Part shown: piece after piece, positions 25,561-33,933 of the stretch
Layout: the number at the start of each line of letters is the position of its first letter
Numbering within the stretch: the stretch's first letter is position 1
NCBI GenBank assembly: GCA_024277145.1
Contig: JAJRVU010000476.1
Span: 1-41,362 of the forward strand
Direction: 5' to 3'
DNA from: Planctomycetota bacterium
GTDB taxonomy: Bacteria; Planctomycetota; Planctomycetia; Planctomycetales; Planctomycetaceae
Length of the DNA: 41,362 nucleotides
Program-made: the position numbers and the translations under genes
The notes under the pieces: model-generated
Databases searched by the model: none
What the model was told of the DNA's origin: nothing
The model's input: only the letters and a program-made list of their open reading frames with translations

Positions 25561-26037
25561 TTAATACCATTTTTCAGGGAGTTTTCTCGGCCAGCAAATC
25601 AGGATGGCTGCAATAAATGATAAATTCAAATGGGCAGCAGACACGTACATAGAAATCTTATGATAAAGCTGAAAATTATCCGGCCGAGCCCCCCATTTTG
25701 AATCAATAATCATCTGCCTCATGGGTGTGTAAACCAAAAAGTAATCAAGCGCCATAACAAGAAGTGAACAAAACAAGAGAATTTGAAAACACTTCAACCT
25801 GATCTTCCCCACTTCATAATGCTTGACCACACGAGTTGACATCATGAAGCAAACCGTGACAAGAACAAATCCATAAATATAAAAAATGGGGAAATTTATC
25901 AACGCAATAACATCACGGATATCGGATGACAATTTTTCGTTTGTAATCACTTTCACTAAAGAGATAACAAAGAGAATGGCACCACCTATCCACGCAGAAA
26001 TTAAAAAACGGCAAAATGCGATGTAATGATTTTTCAT
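25561..26037 (-). CDS. Small four-helix membrane protein (DUF4149/TMEM205-like topology)
   Basis: The 158-residue protein shows four hydrophobic segments (ISAWIGGAILFVISLV, IFYIYGFVLVTVCFM, CFQILLFCSLLVMAL, AAHLNLSFIAAILIC). The arrangement (WIGG in helix 1, a PMR near the end of helix 3 and an LYHKISMYVSAAH before helix 4) resembles the DUF4149/TMEM205 group, but I am not certain of membership. No function can be assigned. It is convergent with hemA (39 bp between stops) and divergent from the PVC cytochrome gene. The start ATG 26037 follows AATTAACTATCC, without a clear Shine-Dalgarno. Confidence 0.6.
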   Translation of the reverse strand: MKNHYIAFCRFLISAWIGGAILFVISLVKVITNEKLSSDIRDVIALINFPIFYIYGFVLVTVCFMMSTRVVKHYEVGKIRLKCFQILLFCSLLVMALDYFLVYTPMRQMIIDSKWGARPDNFQLYHKISMYVSAAHLNLSFIAAILICWPRKLPEKWY

Positions 26038-26212
26038 GGATAGTTAATTCTTTTTGCTGACAGGATATTATTCAGAATTTGACATACAAGTCTGGCACAT
26101 TATTGGGTTATAATAGCTGGACAAGATGTAGTTCAACAGCTTACCGAAGTATATCTTTAAATCAAGCTGAGTGAAATATCAGCCTTTTCTGACTTCAAAA
26201 GAAATTCATAAA

Positions 26213-29200
26213 ATGAGAAATTTAATGACGCTCACCAAGATAACCACTCCCGGAATTTCCATTTACTCCTACCTTTTGTTCTTAACGTTTTTTTCAATTA
26301 ACTCGGCTTATTCTTTTGAGCCCACTGTAGAAAAACAAAAAAGCGTAGAAAAACAAAAAAGCGTAGAAAAACATAAAGGAGTTGGCCCTTTTTCCCCAAA
26401 AGAGTCACTGGAACATTTCCAGCTTCATCCATCGCTTAAAATTGAATTAGTCGCTGCTGAGCCGCAGGTGGTTGACCCTGTTGCTATCCGTTTTGATTCG
26501 AACGGAAGATTATGGGTTGTGGAAATGGGTGATTACCCTAACGGACCCAAAGAAGGAGAAAAACCTGTCTCCCGGATCCGAGTCCTCGACGATCTGGACG
26601 GAGATGGCTATTACGAAAAATCGACCATCTTTGCGGATCATCTTATGTTTGCAACCGGAATCCAACCGTGGCGAGATGGCTTAATAGTCACCTATGGGGG
26701 AACGGTTGCATTCTTTCGAGATACAAACGGGGATGACCGAGTTGATGAAAAAGAAATCTGGTTCACCGGCTTTATGGAAAAGAACCCCCAACTTCGAGCC
26801 AATCATCCAACATTCGGGCTCAATAATCAAATTTATATTTCTAATGGGTTACGCGGTGGAAAAGTAATTGCACGTCGTGATAAATGGAAAGAAAATGCCA
26901 AACCTGTCAGCATCAGTGGAATGGATTTTCGTTTTAATGTTTTAACAGGGGAGTATGAAGCGATTTCCGGTTTAGGACAATTTGGCCTGACGTTTGATAA
27001 TTATGGAAACCGATTCATCTGCACAAACAGAAACCCATGCAGGCATATTGTACTGGATAACAATTACATCAAGCGAAATCCTCATATTCTAATCAAAGAA
27101 ACAATGTACGACGTTTCTCCTGCAGGGGTTGAATCTCGTATTTATCCCATCAGCAAATTCTGGACAACTTCCAATCTCCATGCGGGGCAATTTACCGCCT
27201 GTTGTGGGGTGACCATTTACCGTGGTAATTCATTGCCGAATGAATTTCAAAATAACAGTTTCATCTGTGAACCAACCGGAAATCTGGTTCATCGCGATAT
27301 CCTTTTTGAAAAGGGAGCAACTTTCGGCAGCAAATACGGTCGTAAAAAAACAGAATTTCTTGCCACCAAAGATGAATGGTGCAGGATGGTTAATCTAAAC
27401 AATGGACCCGATGGCAATCTTTATGTCGTCGATATGTACCGAGCTGTCATTGAACATCCGCAATTTGTTCCAGTCGAATTAAAAAACCGTCCTGACTCTT
27501 ATTACGGAAATGATCGCGGACGGATTTATCGAATCGTTCCTAAAAACAAGATGAAGAAAAATCAGGCTGAGAATCTTTCTTCACTTTCCTTAAGCGAATT
27601 GGCCAAGTTGCTGGGGCATTCCAATTCTTGGCAACGTGAAACCGCTGCCCGTTTAATTTATGAAAAACAGGACAAATCCTGCATTCCTGAAATCCTGAAA
27701 GTCGTCAGAAACAGCAACAATCCGATTGGACAGGTACAAGGTCTATGGGCGATCAATGGAATCGGCGGTATCAATCCCGGAATTCTTACTGAAATTTTCA
27801 ACAATCCCAAAACGGATGACAAAGTTCGCGAGCAAATCCTGCTTTTGTCGGAACCGCTATTAAACAGCAGTCCAGCTTTGCAGAAAATTGCAACGCGAGT
27901 TGTTAAAAACAGTTCTGCTCGGTACCAATTTCAGCAAGCATTAACACTAGGAACGATAGCAGAAAACCGTGCGATCCTGAAACCACTTATTTCCATTGCA
28001 TCAAAAAATGGCCATTTACCGTGGATTCAAAACGCTATTTCAATATCGCTGTCACAACAACCTGTTCCGTTTTTAAAACAATTTGCAAATCAATTATCTG
28101 AATCTTCTGCTGGAGTGAAACAGCTCGAATTATTATTTGAAGTTTCCCGACTCATTGGTTCCCGAACAAAGCAGAAAGAAATTGAAGATTCTCTTTCCAT
28201 TCTTGCTCAAATTTCCAATCCCGAAATCAAAACATCCATTCTCTCAGGACTTTCAGAAGGATATGCAGGTCGTGGAAAATCAATTAACAAAATCATTTCA
28301 GGACACCCCGATTCAGAAACGGTATTGAAGCAGACAGACAAAATTTTCGAAAATTCCATCTCTATTGCTTCCGATAAGAATAATCCTATTGCTGAACGAA
28401 TAAAAAACATCCGGTTAATACGTTTTTCACCTAAAGAAAACTCTGTAAACGCGGTTGTTAAGCTTGCAACCAATGACACTGAAATTTCCGTGCAGCAGAC
28501 ATCATTAAGCACACTAACCAGTTTCCGAAACCTTATTCAGGAAAGTCAGGCAGATGAATTACTGGATAAATTCCCAAGCCAGCCTCCTGCTGTTAGAAGA
28601 GCCATTCTTGATTTATTCCTCTCTCATGTCTCCTTAACTTCAAAATTACTGGACAGCATCGAAGAGGAAGAGATCGCCAGCACTGAACTGGATATTAATC
28701 GCATCAAAAAAATCATGGCTATCAAAAATCCGACTGTTCAAAAAAGAGTAAAAACCTTGCTGAAAGATGCAATGCCGAAAGATCGTTCAAAAGTACTTAA
28801 AGATTACCAATCTGTACTGACGGTAGAAGGGAATGCAAAACGAGGAAAAGAAATCTTCAAAAAAACGTGCACCACTTGCCATAAAATTGGAGATATTGGT
28901 GTCAATGTCGGCCCTGATATTTCAGATTCCCGGGTCAAAACACCAGCTCAATTGCTCACTTCAATCCTTGATCCTAACCAGGCGATTGATAACAATTACT
29001 TCAGCTATTCTGTCGTCAAAACCAGTGGTCAGATTGTGACGGGAATTATTGTTTCCGAAACATCTTCTTCCATTACCATCAGGCAACCGGAAGGAAAAAT
29101 GGTTTCCCTGCTAAGGCAGGATATCGATGAACTTAGATCTAATGGCGTTTCATTAATGCCTGTTGGTCTTGAAAAAGACCTGAGCAAAGATCAGATGGCG

Positions 29201-29263
29201 GACCTGATTTCATTCATTAAAAACTGGCGATACATGGACGGAAGCATCCCCTTTGCAAAATAA
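26213..29263 (+). CDS. PVC-type secreted dehydrogenase-like beta-propeller with C-terminal c-type haem domain
   Basis: This 1,016-residue protein is a hallmark of Planctomycetes/Verrucomicrobia. After a signal peptide (SYLLFLTFFSINSAYS) there is a short Lys-rich tandem repeat (VEKQKS three times), then the 'putative membrane-bound dehydrogenase' propeller (about 55-450): AAEPQVVDPVAIRFDSNGRLWVVEM, a Ca-like DDLDGDGYYEKS loop, and GPDGNLYVVDMYR. The middle (about 470-840) consists of HEAT-like helices. The C-terminus is the PVC haem-binding domain with C886-T-T-C889-H890, GPDIS and the LDPNQAIDNNY signature. It probably oxidises a sugar or alcohol in the periplasm and passes electrons to the haem, but the substrate is unknown. 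The ATG at 26213 is chosen; the frame is open upstream to a GTG at 26171. Convergent with queA, 19 bp apart. Confidence 0.92.
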   Translation: MRNLMTLTKITTPGISIYSYLLFLTFFSINSAYSFEPTVEKQKSVEKQKSVEKHKGVGPFSPKESLEHFQLHPSLKIELVAAEPQVVDPVAIRFDSNGRLWVVEMGDYPNGPKEGEKPVSRIRVLDDLDGDGYYEKSTIFADHLMFATGIQPWRDGLIVTYGGTVAFFRDTNGDDRVDEKEIWFTGFMEKNPQLRANHPTFGLNNQIYISNGLRGGKVIARRDKWKENAKPVSISGMDFRFNVLTGEYEAISGLGQFGLTFDNYGNRFICTNRNPCRHIVLDNNYIKRNPHILIKETMYDVSPAGVESRIYPISKFWTTSNLHAGQFTACCGVTIYRGNSLPNEFQNNSFICEPTGNLVHRDILFEKGATFGSKYGRKKTEFLATKDEWCRMVNLNNGPDGNLYVVDMYRAVIEHPQFVPVELKNRPDSYYGNDRGRIYRIVPKNKMKKNQAENLSSLSLSELAKLLGHSNSWQRETAARLIYEKQDKSCIPEILKVVRNSNNPIGQVQGLWAINGIGGINPGILTEIFNNPKTDDKVREQILLLSEPLLNSSPALQKIATRVVKNSSARYQFQQALTLGTIAENRAILKPLISIASKNGHLPWIQNAISISLSQQPVPFLKQFANQLSESSAGVKQLELLFEVSRLIGSRTKQKEIEDSLSILAQISNPEIKTSILSGLSEGYAGRGKSINKIISGHPDSETVLKQTDKIFENSISIASDKNNPIAERIKNIRLIRFSPKENSVNAVVKLATNDTEISVQQTSLSTLTSFRNLIQESQADELLDKFPSQPPAVRRAILDLFLSHVSLTSKLLDSIEEEEIASTELDINRIKKIMAIKNPTVQKRVKTLLKDAMPKDRSKVLKDYQSVLTVEGNAKRGKEIFKKTCTTCHKIGDIGVNVGPDISDSRVKTPAQLLTSILDPNQAIDNNYFSYSVVKTSGQIVTGIIVSETSSSITIRQPEGKMVSLLRQDIDELRSNGVSLMPVGLEKDLSKDQMADLISFIKNWRYMDGSIPFAK
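26327..26380 (+). repeat. Three tandem copies of an 18-bp coding repeat
   Basis: Units 26327-26344 and 26345-26362 are identical (GTAGAAAAACAAAAAAGC) and 26363-26380 differs at a few bases. Each encodes VEKQKS/VEKHKG directly after the signal peptide of the PVC cytochrome. It probably arose by slippage and is expected to vary in number. Confidence 0.85.
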
Positions 29264-29282
29264 TTTGAAGTTCAGAATACAC

Positions 29283-30350
29283 TTATATAATCAGCATGGC
29301 ATCGCCATAGCTGAAAAAACGGTATTCATTTTTGATGGCTTCTTTGTATGCCTGCATCATCAATTCATAACCTGCAAATGTACAAACCAGTACCAGTAAT
29401 GTGGATAGCGGAAGATGAAAATTGGTCAGCATCACATCAACAGACTGAAAAGAGTAGGGGGGGCGAATGAACAAATCGGTTTCGCCTGACCAACCACCGT
29501 TTAACTCTTTCCTACAAGCGGATTCCAATGTTCGAACGGATGTTGTGCCAACTGCAATAACGCGTCCATTGTTATCTTTTGTTGACTGAATTATTTTAGC
29601 GGTCTCTTCGGGAAGCTGACACCATTCGGAATGCATTATGTGATCATCCAGTTTTGAAACGGTTACAGGTTTGAAAGTTCCCATACCAACGTGCAACGTC
29701 ACATATTCTTTTTTGACACCTTTTTCAGTGCATTGATCAATCAGTTCCGGCGTGAAATGCAAACCTGCTGTCGGCGCAGCCACTGCACCGGGAACGGAAG
29801 AATAAACAGTCTGGTAACGTTCCCAATCTTCTCGACTGGCCAGCGTTCGTTTGATGTAGGGAGGCAACGGAACCGTTCCAAATTGTTCAAGAAGAGTAAC
29901 AAAATGCTCATCGCTCTCTGGCTCTGCTGTCCAGACTCCATTTTCATCTCGTTCGATGAGATTTAACAGTAACCTGTTTTCTGATTCAGAATCATGTGCA
30001 GGCAGGATTGAAATCTGTTCACCTGGTTTTAATTTCCCTCTTGTCTGCCCCATTAAAAGCCAACGATTTTTATCATCAGCCCTGAGAAAAAGTCCTTCCC
30101 AACGCCCGCCGGTGGCAGTTCTTTCCCCAATCAATTTTGCAGGAACCACGCGCGTGTTATTCAAAACAAGACAATCTCCTGCATTGAAAAACCGGGGCAG
30201 ATCACAAATTGTATGATGCTCAATGCTCCCTTTATCACGGTTCACAACCATTAATCGAGCATCAGTCCGTTTTTCTGCGGGTTGCGATGCAATCAGTTTT
30301 TCGGGCAAGTCATAATGGTATGCTTGAATTTCATCCAAAGGAATCATCAT
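29283..30350 (-). CDS. queA: S-adenosylmethionine:tRNA ribosyltransferase-isomerase
   Basis: The 355-residue enzyme transfers and rearranges the ribose of S-adenosylmethionine onto 7-aminomethyl-7-deazaguanine in tRNA, giving epoxyqueuosine. The family signatures are seen in order: YHYDLPEKLIASQPAEKRTDARLMV (split here as an N-terminal block of about 25 residues), LPRFFNAGDCLVLNNTRVVPA, GAVAAPTAGLHFT, TLHVGMGTFKPV and FHLPLSTLLVLVCTFAG. The length fits the family (about 340-355). It is cytoplasmic. The start is at one of two adjacent ATGs (30350 or 30347). No other queuosine gene is near. It ends 19 bp from the stop of the PVC cytochrome gene, so the two transcripts converge with hardly any space for separate terminators. 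Confidence 0.96.
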   Translation of the reverse strand: MMIPLDEIQAYHYDLPEKLIASQPAEKRTDARLMVVNRDKGSIEHHTICDLPRFFNAGDCLVLNNTRVVPAKLIGERTATGGRWEGLFLRADDKNRWLLMGQTRGKLKPGEQISILPAHDSESENRLLLNLIERDENGVWTAEPESDEHFVTLLEQFGTVPLPPYIKRTLASREDWERYQTVYSSVPGAVAAPTAGLHFTPELIDQCTEKGVKKEYVTLHVGMGTFKPVTVSKLDDHIMHSEWCQLPEETAKIIQSTKDNNGRVIAVGTTSVRTLESACRKELNGGWSGETDLFIRPPYSFQSVDVMLTNFHLPLSTLLVLVCTFAGYELMMQAYKEAIKNEYRFFSYGDAMLII

Positions 30351-30737
30351 TGATTTTGAATTTTTCTGTTCTATTCTTAAATCTGTTTTTAACTATAAAA
30401 ATATCATATTTTTGTCTGTGAATCTGAATTTTAACAAGAATTCAATCCAATTGTTATCCATGCCCACTGCTCGATAATTCTGCTTAAACACAGTGCCAGA
30501 CAAGTGATAATTCCTGTTGCTCTATTTGTAAATATATGATTGAATTCGATAAATTGAGCATAATTCTTCAACAAACTGATGATACATTTCGTAATAACAA
30601 GCAGCGGAATTACAAAATCACCCCTTTCCAGAAGATGCCTCTGCTGAAATCCCACGTTTTCACCTTGTGATCAGTTGAATCGTAATCATGTTAATTATCC
30701 AGCAGCACTCAGGCATTTTTCTTATAAGACTTAAGCA
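30351..30737. other. Divergent region between queA and the GT4 gene
   Basis: The 387-bp A/T-rich spacer shows no gene or RNA signature. It should hold both divergent promoters, which I could not assign. Confidence 0.5.
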
Positions 30738-31907
30738 ATGAGAAATACCAAACTCCAAATGACTTCTCAGGAATTTGACCAGAAAGCCCGTGAATTTCAG
30801 GCTCGAGGTCCCTGTCGAATTGCATTTGGAATTACTGAACTTGACCCGGGAGGAGCGGAAAGAGCACTTGTTCAACTGGTTACCGGACTTGATCGGACTA
30901 AATGGGAACCTCATGTCTTTTGTCTTTCTGATCCGGGTGTCATGGTTGATCCTTTAATTCAAGCTGATATTCCGGTCACCTGCCTGGGTGCAAAAACGTA
31001 TCGGGATGTGATGATCATCCCACAGATGACCAAGCTATTAAGGAGGACTCAGCCAAGAATTCTTCAAACGTATCTTTTTCACGCGAATATTATTGGTCGC
31101 ATTGCAGGAACGTTAGCCGGTGTGAAAACAATCCTTTCAGGAATCCGGGTGGCGGAAAGACGAAGCCATCTTCCTTTATGGGTTGATCATCTGACAGACC
31201 GTATGGTCGATAATCATGTTTGCGTGAGTAAAGATGTCGCAGAATTCTCACATAAATTGGGGAAGATTCCTGAGCATAAATTGGCCATTATTCCTAATGG
31301 AGTTGATGCAGAGCTGTTTTCTTCGGCTAAACCAGCTGATCTGGGGCAATTTGGAATTCCTCCCAATGCAAAAACAGCAATTGTTGTTGGGAGACTAGAA
31401 AGACAGAAAGGCCCGTTTGTCCTGCTTGAATCTCTGGAAAAACTTCTTCCTGAAAACCCTGACCTTCATGTTCTTTTTGTTGGTTCTGGGCCGCTTCAAA
31501 ATCAATTACAAGAGACTGCGAAGACCAAGAAAATGGAAAATCAGGTCCATTTTGCGGGTTGGCGGTCTGATATCCCTGAATTAATGAAGGCAGCTTCCTT
31601 TTTGGTCCTCCCTTCACGTTGGGAAGGAATGCCTAACGTCATTTTGGAAGCGATGTCCGCTGGGCTTCCTGTTGCTGCAACCGAAGTGGAAGGGACCTCA
31701 GAATTAGTCGACGATCGTGTAACAGGGCTGCTGGTTCCCATCGATAACCCTATAATTCTCGCTGAAAAAATTGAGTATCTCCTCTCAAACTCTTCCCATG
31801 CTTCACAAATGGGAGAGAAAGCGCAAGCTGTTGTATCACAATCGTTTACGTGGGATCATGTCATCAAACAATACGAAAATCTCTACCTCTCTTTCCTTAT
31901 GAAGTAG
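30738..31907 (+). CDS. Family 4 glycosyltransferase (GT-B)
   Basis: The 389-residue protein has the two Rossmann halves of a GT4 retaining glycosyltransferase. The N-terminal half contains FGITELDPGGAERALVQL (about 30-47) with the acceptor-side glycine motif. The C-terminal half begins after IPNGVDAELF with IVVGRLERQKGP, LFVGSGPLQNQL, FAGWRSDIPELMKAASFLVLPS (split), and the nucleotide-sugar E-x7-E block in EGMPNVILEAMSAGLPVAAT. It resembles capsule, exopolysaccharide or lipopolysaccharide glycosyltransferases. Donor and acceptor are unknown. The first ATG is at 30738, with ATG 30762 as alternative; neither has a good ribosome-binding site. It is apparently a lone gene ahead of the mraZ cluster. 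Confidence 0.9.
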   Translation: MRNTKLQMTSQEFDQKAREFQARGPCRIAFGITELDPGGAERALVQLVTGLDRTKWEPHVFCLSDPGVMVDPLIQADIPVTCLGAKTYRDVMIIPQMTKLLRRTQPRILQTYLFHANIIGRIAGTLAGVKTILSGIRVAERRSHLPLWVDHLTDRMVDNHVCVSKDVAEFSHKLGKIPEHKLAIIPNGVDAELFSSAKPADLGQFGIPPNAKTAIVVGRLERQKGPFVLLESLEKLLPENPDLHVLFVGSGPLQNQLQETAKTKKMENQVHFAGWRSDIPELMKAASFLVLPSRWEGMPNVILEAMSAGLPVAATEVEGTSELVDDRVTGLLVPIDNPIILAEKIEYLLSNSSHASQMGEKAQAVVSQSFTWDHVIKQYENLYLSFLMK

Positions 31908-31934
31908 CCCGAATTCCTGCTTCTCTTTTTTGTG

Positions 31935-31959
31935 TTCTCAGTGAAATTTGAGAATCTTT
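31935..31959 (+). terminator. Possible terminator after the GT4 gene
   Basis: TTCTCA (31935-31940) pairs with TGAGAA (31949-31954) over an 8-nt loop, followed by TCTTT. The stem and U tract are both weak. Confidence 0.35.
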
Positions 31960-32047
31960 AAAAAAAAGAATAATCCCCAATCCCTGTCATAGTTTGGAGC
32001 TAGGGAAAGTCTCCTGCCCTCAATCGAGTTCACGGTTTCCATCCCTC

Positions 32048-32075
32048 TTGACCATTTGAAATTGGATGGTAAATT
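32048..32075 (+). promoter_or_regulatory. Candidate promoter of the mraZ cluster
   Basis: TTGACC (32048-32053) and TAAATT (32070-32075) are 16 bp apart, a plausible sigma-70 pair 39 bp upstream of the mraZ start. The MraZ boxes lie immediately downstream, a sensible place for repression. Confidence 0.35.
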
Positions 32076-32084
32076 GATGCCTGT

Positions 32085-32119
32085 AGGTGACAAGTGGGGA
32101 ATTGTGGTGAATAATGGTT
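32085..32119 (+). promoter_or_regulatory. MraZ operator: four boxes at exact 10-bp spacing
   Basis: AGGTG (32085), TGGGG (32095), TGGTG (32105) and TGGTT (32115) start exactly 10 bp apart with 5-nt spacers. MraZ is known to bind direct TGGG(A/G)-type repeats in this same phasing in front of its own gene. The last box overlaps the mraZ start codon (ATG at 32114). Boxes 2 and 3 fit best, 1 and 4 are weaker. Confidence 0.6.
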
Positions 32120-32554
32120 CTAACCGGAACGTATAAAAGAAGTTTGGACCAAAAGAACCGCATTGCGATTCCCAAAAAACTTCGAGAACAATTCTCGAAT
32201 GAAAAAATTAAAAATTTGTACATTATTCCGGGGACAGAAACATCACTTTCGCTCTATTCACCTGAAACATTTAATCAACTATCTGACCGCCTTAAAGAGG
32301 TCACAACCAATAAAAGTCCATTTCGCAACTATTTGAGACTTCTTTATTCCCGATCAGAGGAAGTTCCTTTGGATCAACAAGGAAGAATAAGAATACCTGA
32401 CAGACTGGTCAATCTGGCTAGTTTAAAAGATGAATTAATATTAATTGGCGTGCAAGATCATGCAGAGATATGGAACAAGTCCAGTTGGGACAGCTTTCTT
32501 GATTCTCACCAGGATGATTTTGACAAATTAGCAACAGAAGCTTTTGAAGAATAA
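32114..32554 (+). CDS. mraZ: Transcriptional regulator MraZ
   Basis: The 146-residue protein is full-length MraZ. It has two AbrB-like SpoVT/MraZ repeats: the first with LTGTYKRSLDQKNRIAIPKKL (near 3-23, split here) and the second with EEVPLDQQGRIRIPDRLVN (near 86-104). Both end in the R-I-P turn that contacts DNA in the ring-shaped oligomer. In E. coli and Mycoplasma MraZ binds direct repeats in front of its own operon and controls division and wall genes. The start is an ATG within a row of 10-bp boxes (see the operator entry) and follows GTGGTGAATA. It is first in the cluster mraZ-rsmH-LysM-ftsL-like-ftsI. Confidence 0.95.
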   Translation: MVLTGTYKRSLDQKNRIAIPKKLREQFSNEKIKNLYIIPGTETSLSLYSPETFNQLSDRLKEVTTNKSPFRNYLRLLYSRSEEVPLDQQGRIRIPDRLVNLASLKDELILIGVQDHAEIWNKSSWDSFLDSHQDDFDKLATEAFEE

Positions 32555-32604
32555 ATACAGAACAAGCTAAATAAAATAACGAAAAGGAATTCAATTTCTA
32601 CCCA

Positions 32605-32840
32605 CTGGTGCAGGTTGCACTTAACTGTAGCGACACTGGATAACATGGAATTTATATTCCAAGACTCTAACCCGCTACACATAAGTGAAACTCACTCTAA
32701 AACTAACTTACTTCCGCTGGCTGCCGGGTTTGCGGAATAAGGAGACCATGGATGGTTCTCCTAGCGGAGCCAACTCTGATGAACTGAATTTATCCGCGAC
32801 GTATGACCTCACTCGGGTGGCATGATGCCACCTGAGGTAC
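32605..32840 (+). ncRNA. Candidate structured leader RNA or small RNA
   Basis: A chain of stems is seen: GTGCA/TGCAC (32608-32620); GTAGCG/CGCTAC (32627-32632 with 32673-32678) enclosing TGGAAT/ATTCCA (32646-32661); AGTGA/TCACT (32684-32696); CCGCT/AGCGG (32714-32718 with 32763-32767) or, exclusively, TGGCT/AGCCA (32718-32722 with 32768-32772), both enclosing GGAGACC/GGTTCTCC (32741-32761); and an 11-bp hairpin (32812-32836) with loop TGA. It is GC-richer than the surrounding spacer. It matches no RNA class I know: conserved cores of RNase P, tmRNA, SRP and common riboswitches were looked for and not found. The two alternative pairings are suggestive of a switch. Confidence 0.45.
32748..32825 (+). 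CDS. Possible 25-codon leader peptide inside the structured RNA
   Basis: ATG 32748 to TGA 32823 encodes MDGSPSGANSDELNLSATYD followed by LTRVA. An AGGAG lies at 32740-32744, three bases before the ATG, and is embedded in the 5' arm of the GGAGACC/GGTTCTCC hairpin. The TGA stop forms the three-base loop of the next hairpin. Such an arrangement would suit translational attenuation of rsmH, but coding could also be chance. Confidence 0.25.
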   Translation: MDGSPSGANSDELNLSATYDLTRVA

Positions 32841-33036
32841 ATGCGTTTATAATATCTTATTTATATTGAAAATCGGTCTATCCATAAATCTAATAATAAG
32901 CTAAAAGTCTGCACTAGATTCAGGAATAGATTCCTCTGAAAATAAGTTTTTTATCCCACTTCCCATTTCAGACTCTCCTGAATTTCCTATCAACGTAAAA
33001 CTCCCAATTCACATTTCCTTTTATTCAAGTAAAACA

Positions 33037-33933
33037 ATGGGCAACAGTGCCTCTTCTGTTCATTTACCAGTTCTTCTAAGAGAAACAATTCAACAACTTC
33101 AATTAAGTGAAGGGTTGACGGTTCTTGATGGAACAGTTGGTGCAGGTGGACATTCAAGTAAAATAATGGAAGCCATTGGGCCCTCAGGAAATTTGATTGG
33201 TCTGGATCGTGATCAAATGATGTTAAATTTTGCAAAACAAAAACTTGAAGGAGGCTCGTATCAGCTTTTCCAGAAAAGTTATGCAGAAATGAATGATGTC
33301 ATTACTGAATGTCAGATTCCCGGCGTTGACAGAATATTGCTCGATCTGGGACTTTCCTCTGATCAATTAGCAGATGATCAGCGAGGATTCAGTTTTGATT
33401 CGACAGGGCCGTTGGATCTCCGCTTTGATACCACACAGGGAAAACCTGCCTGGAAACTTCTTGAAAAATCCAGCGAAGAAAAGCTTGAAAACATTTTCCA
33501 TGAATATGGTGAAGAACGATATAGCAAACAGATCGCACAAAAAATTGTTTTGACCAGAAACCAGAATCAAATTCATTCTGCCAAAGATTTATCCCACCTG
33601 ATTCAAGACTGTACACCTCGAAGTTCAAATCAGAAATCCGCTAAGAAGCACCCAGCCACAAGAGTCTTTCAGGCACTTAGAATTGCAGTGAATCAGGAAC
33701 TGGAACAACTGGAGACATTCCTTAAAAAAATTGCACATGAGTCATTAAATCCAGATGGTCTCGTTGCTATCATCAGTTTTCATTCATTGGAAGATCGAAT
33801 GGTCAAAAATGCATTTCGAGATAAAAGCCGATGGAAAAACCTGACAAGCAAGCCAATTATAGCAAGCCCTGCAGAATCCAGAATCAATCCCCGTGCCAGA
33901 AGTGCAAAACTACGCGTTGCAATTAAAGTTTAA
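33037..33933 (+). CDS. rsmH: 16S rRNA (cytosine1402-N4)-methyltransferase
   Basis: The 298-residue enzyme (MraW) methylates N4 of C1402 in the 16S rRNA P site using S-adenosylmethionine. LDGTVGAGGHSSKIM (about 29-43) and IGLDRDQ are the cofactor-binding strands, DRILLDLGLSSDQLAD the catalytic block, GFSFDSTGPLDLRFD (split) its partner, ATRVFQALRIAVNQELEQL and VAIISFHSLEDRMVKNAF the C-terminal signatures. The length is close to the usual 305-315. The ATG at 33037 is preceded by TCAAGTAAAACA without a Shine-Dalgarno, so its translation may depend on the structured leader or a leaderless-like mechanism. It is second in the dcw-type cluster and followed by the LysM protein gene after 97 bp. Confidence 0.96.
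   Translation: MGNSASSVHLPVLLRETIQQLQLSEGLTVLDGTVGAGGHSSKIMEAIGPSGNLIGLDRDQMMLNFAKQKLEGGSYQLFQKSYAEMNDVITECQIPGVDRILLDLGLSSDQLADDQRGFSFDSTGPLDLRFDTTQGKPAWKLLEKSSEEKLENIFHEYGEERYSKQIAQKIVLTRNQNQIHSAKDLSHLIQDCTPRSSNQKSAKKHPATRVFQALRIAVNQELEQLETFLKKIAHESLNPDGLVAIISFHSLEDRMVKNAFRDKSRWKNLTSKPIIASPAESRINPRARSAKLRVAIKV

Larger units (their letters stand above)
32555..33036. other. Unusually long mraZ-rsmH spacer with structured RNA
   Basis: At 482 bp this spacer is far longer than the few tens of bases usual between mraZ and rsmH. The segment 32605-32840 is packed with perfect hairpins (see the ncRNA entry). The last 200 bp are A/T-rich, have no strong feature and lead into rsmH, whose ATG lacks a Shine-Dalgarno. 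Confidence 0.6.

Noticed and set aside
26079-26114. TTGACA and TATAAT upstream of the PVC cytochrome gene as a sigma-70 promoter
   Set aside because: Spacing is 24 bp, far from the required 16-18 bp; the TATAAT alone may still matter.
32605-32840. Known RNA classes (RNase P, tmRNA, SRP RNA, cobalamin, FMN or TPP riboswitch) for the mraZ-rsmH element
   Set aside because: None of their conserved core sequences could be found; a 6S-like RNA cannot be excluded but the long single hairpin expected for 6S is not seen.
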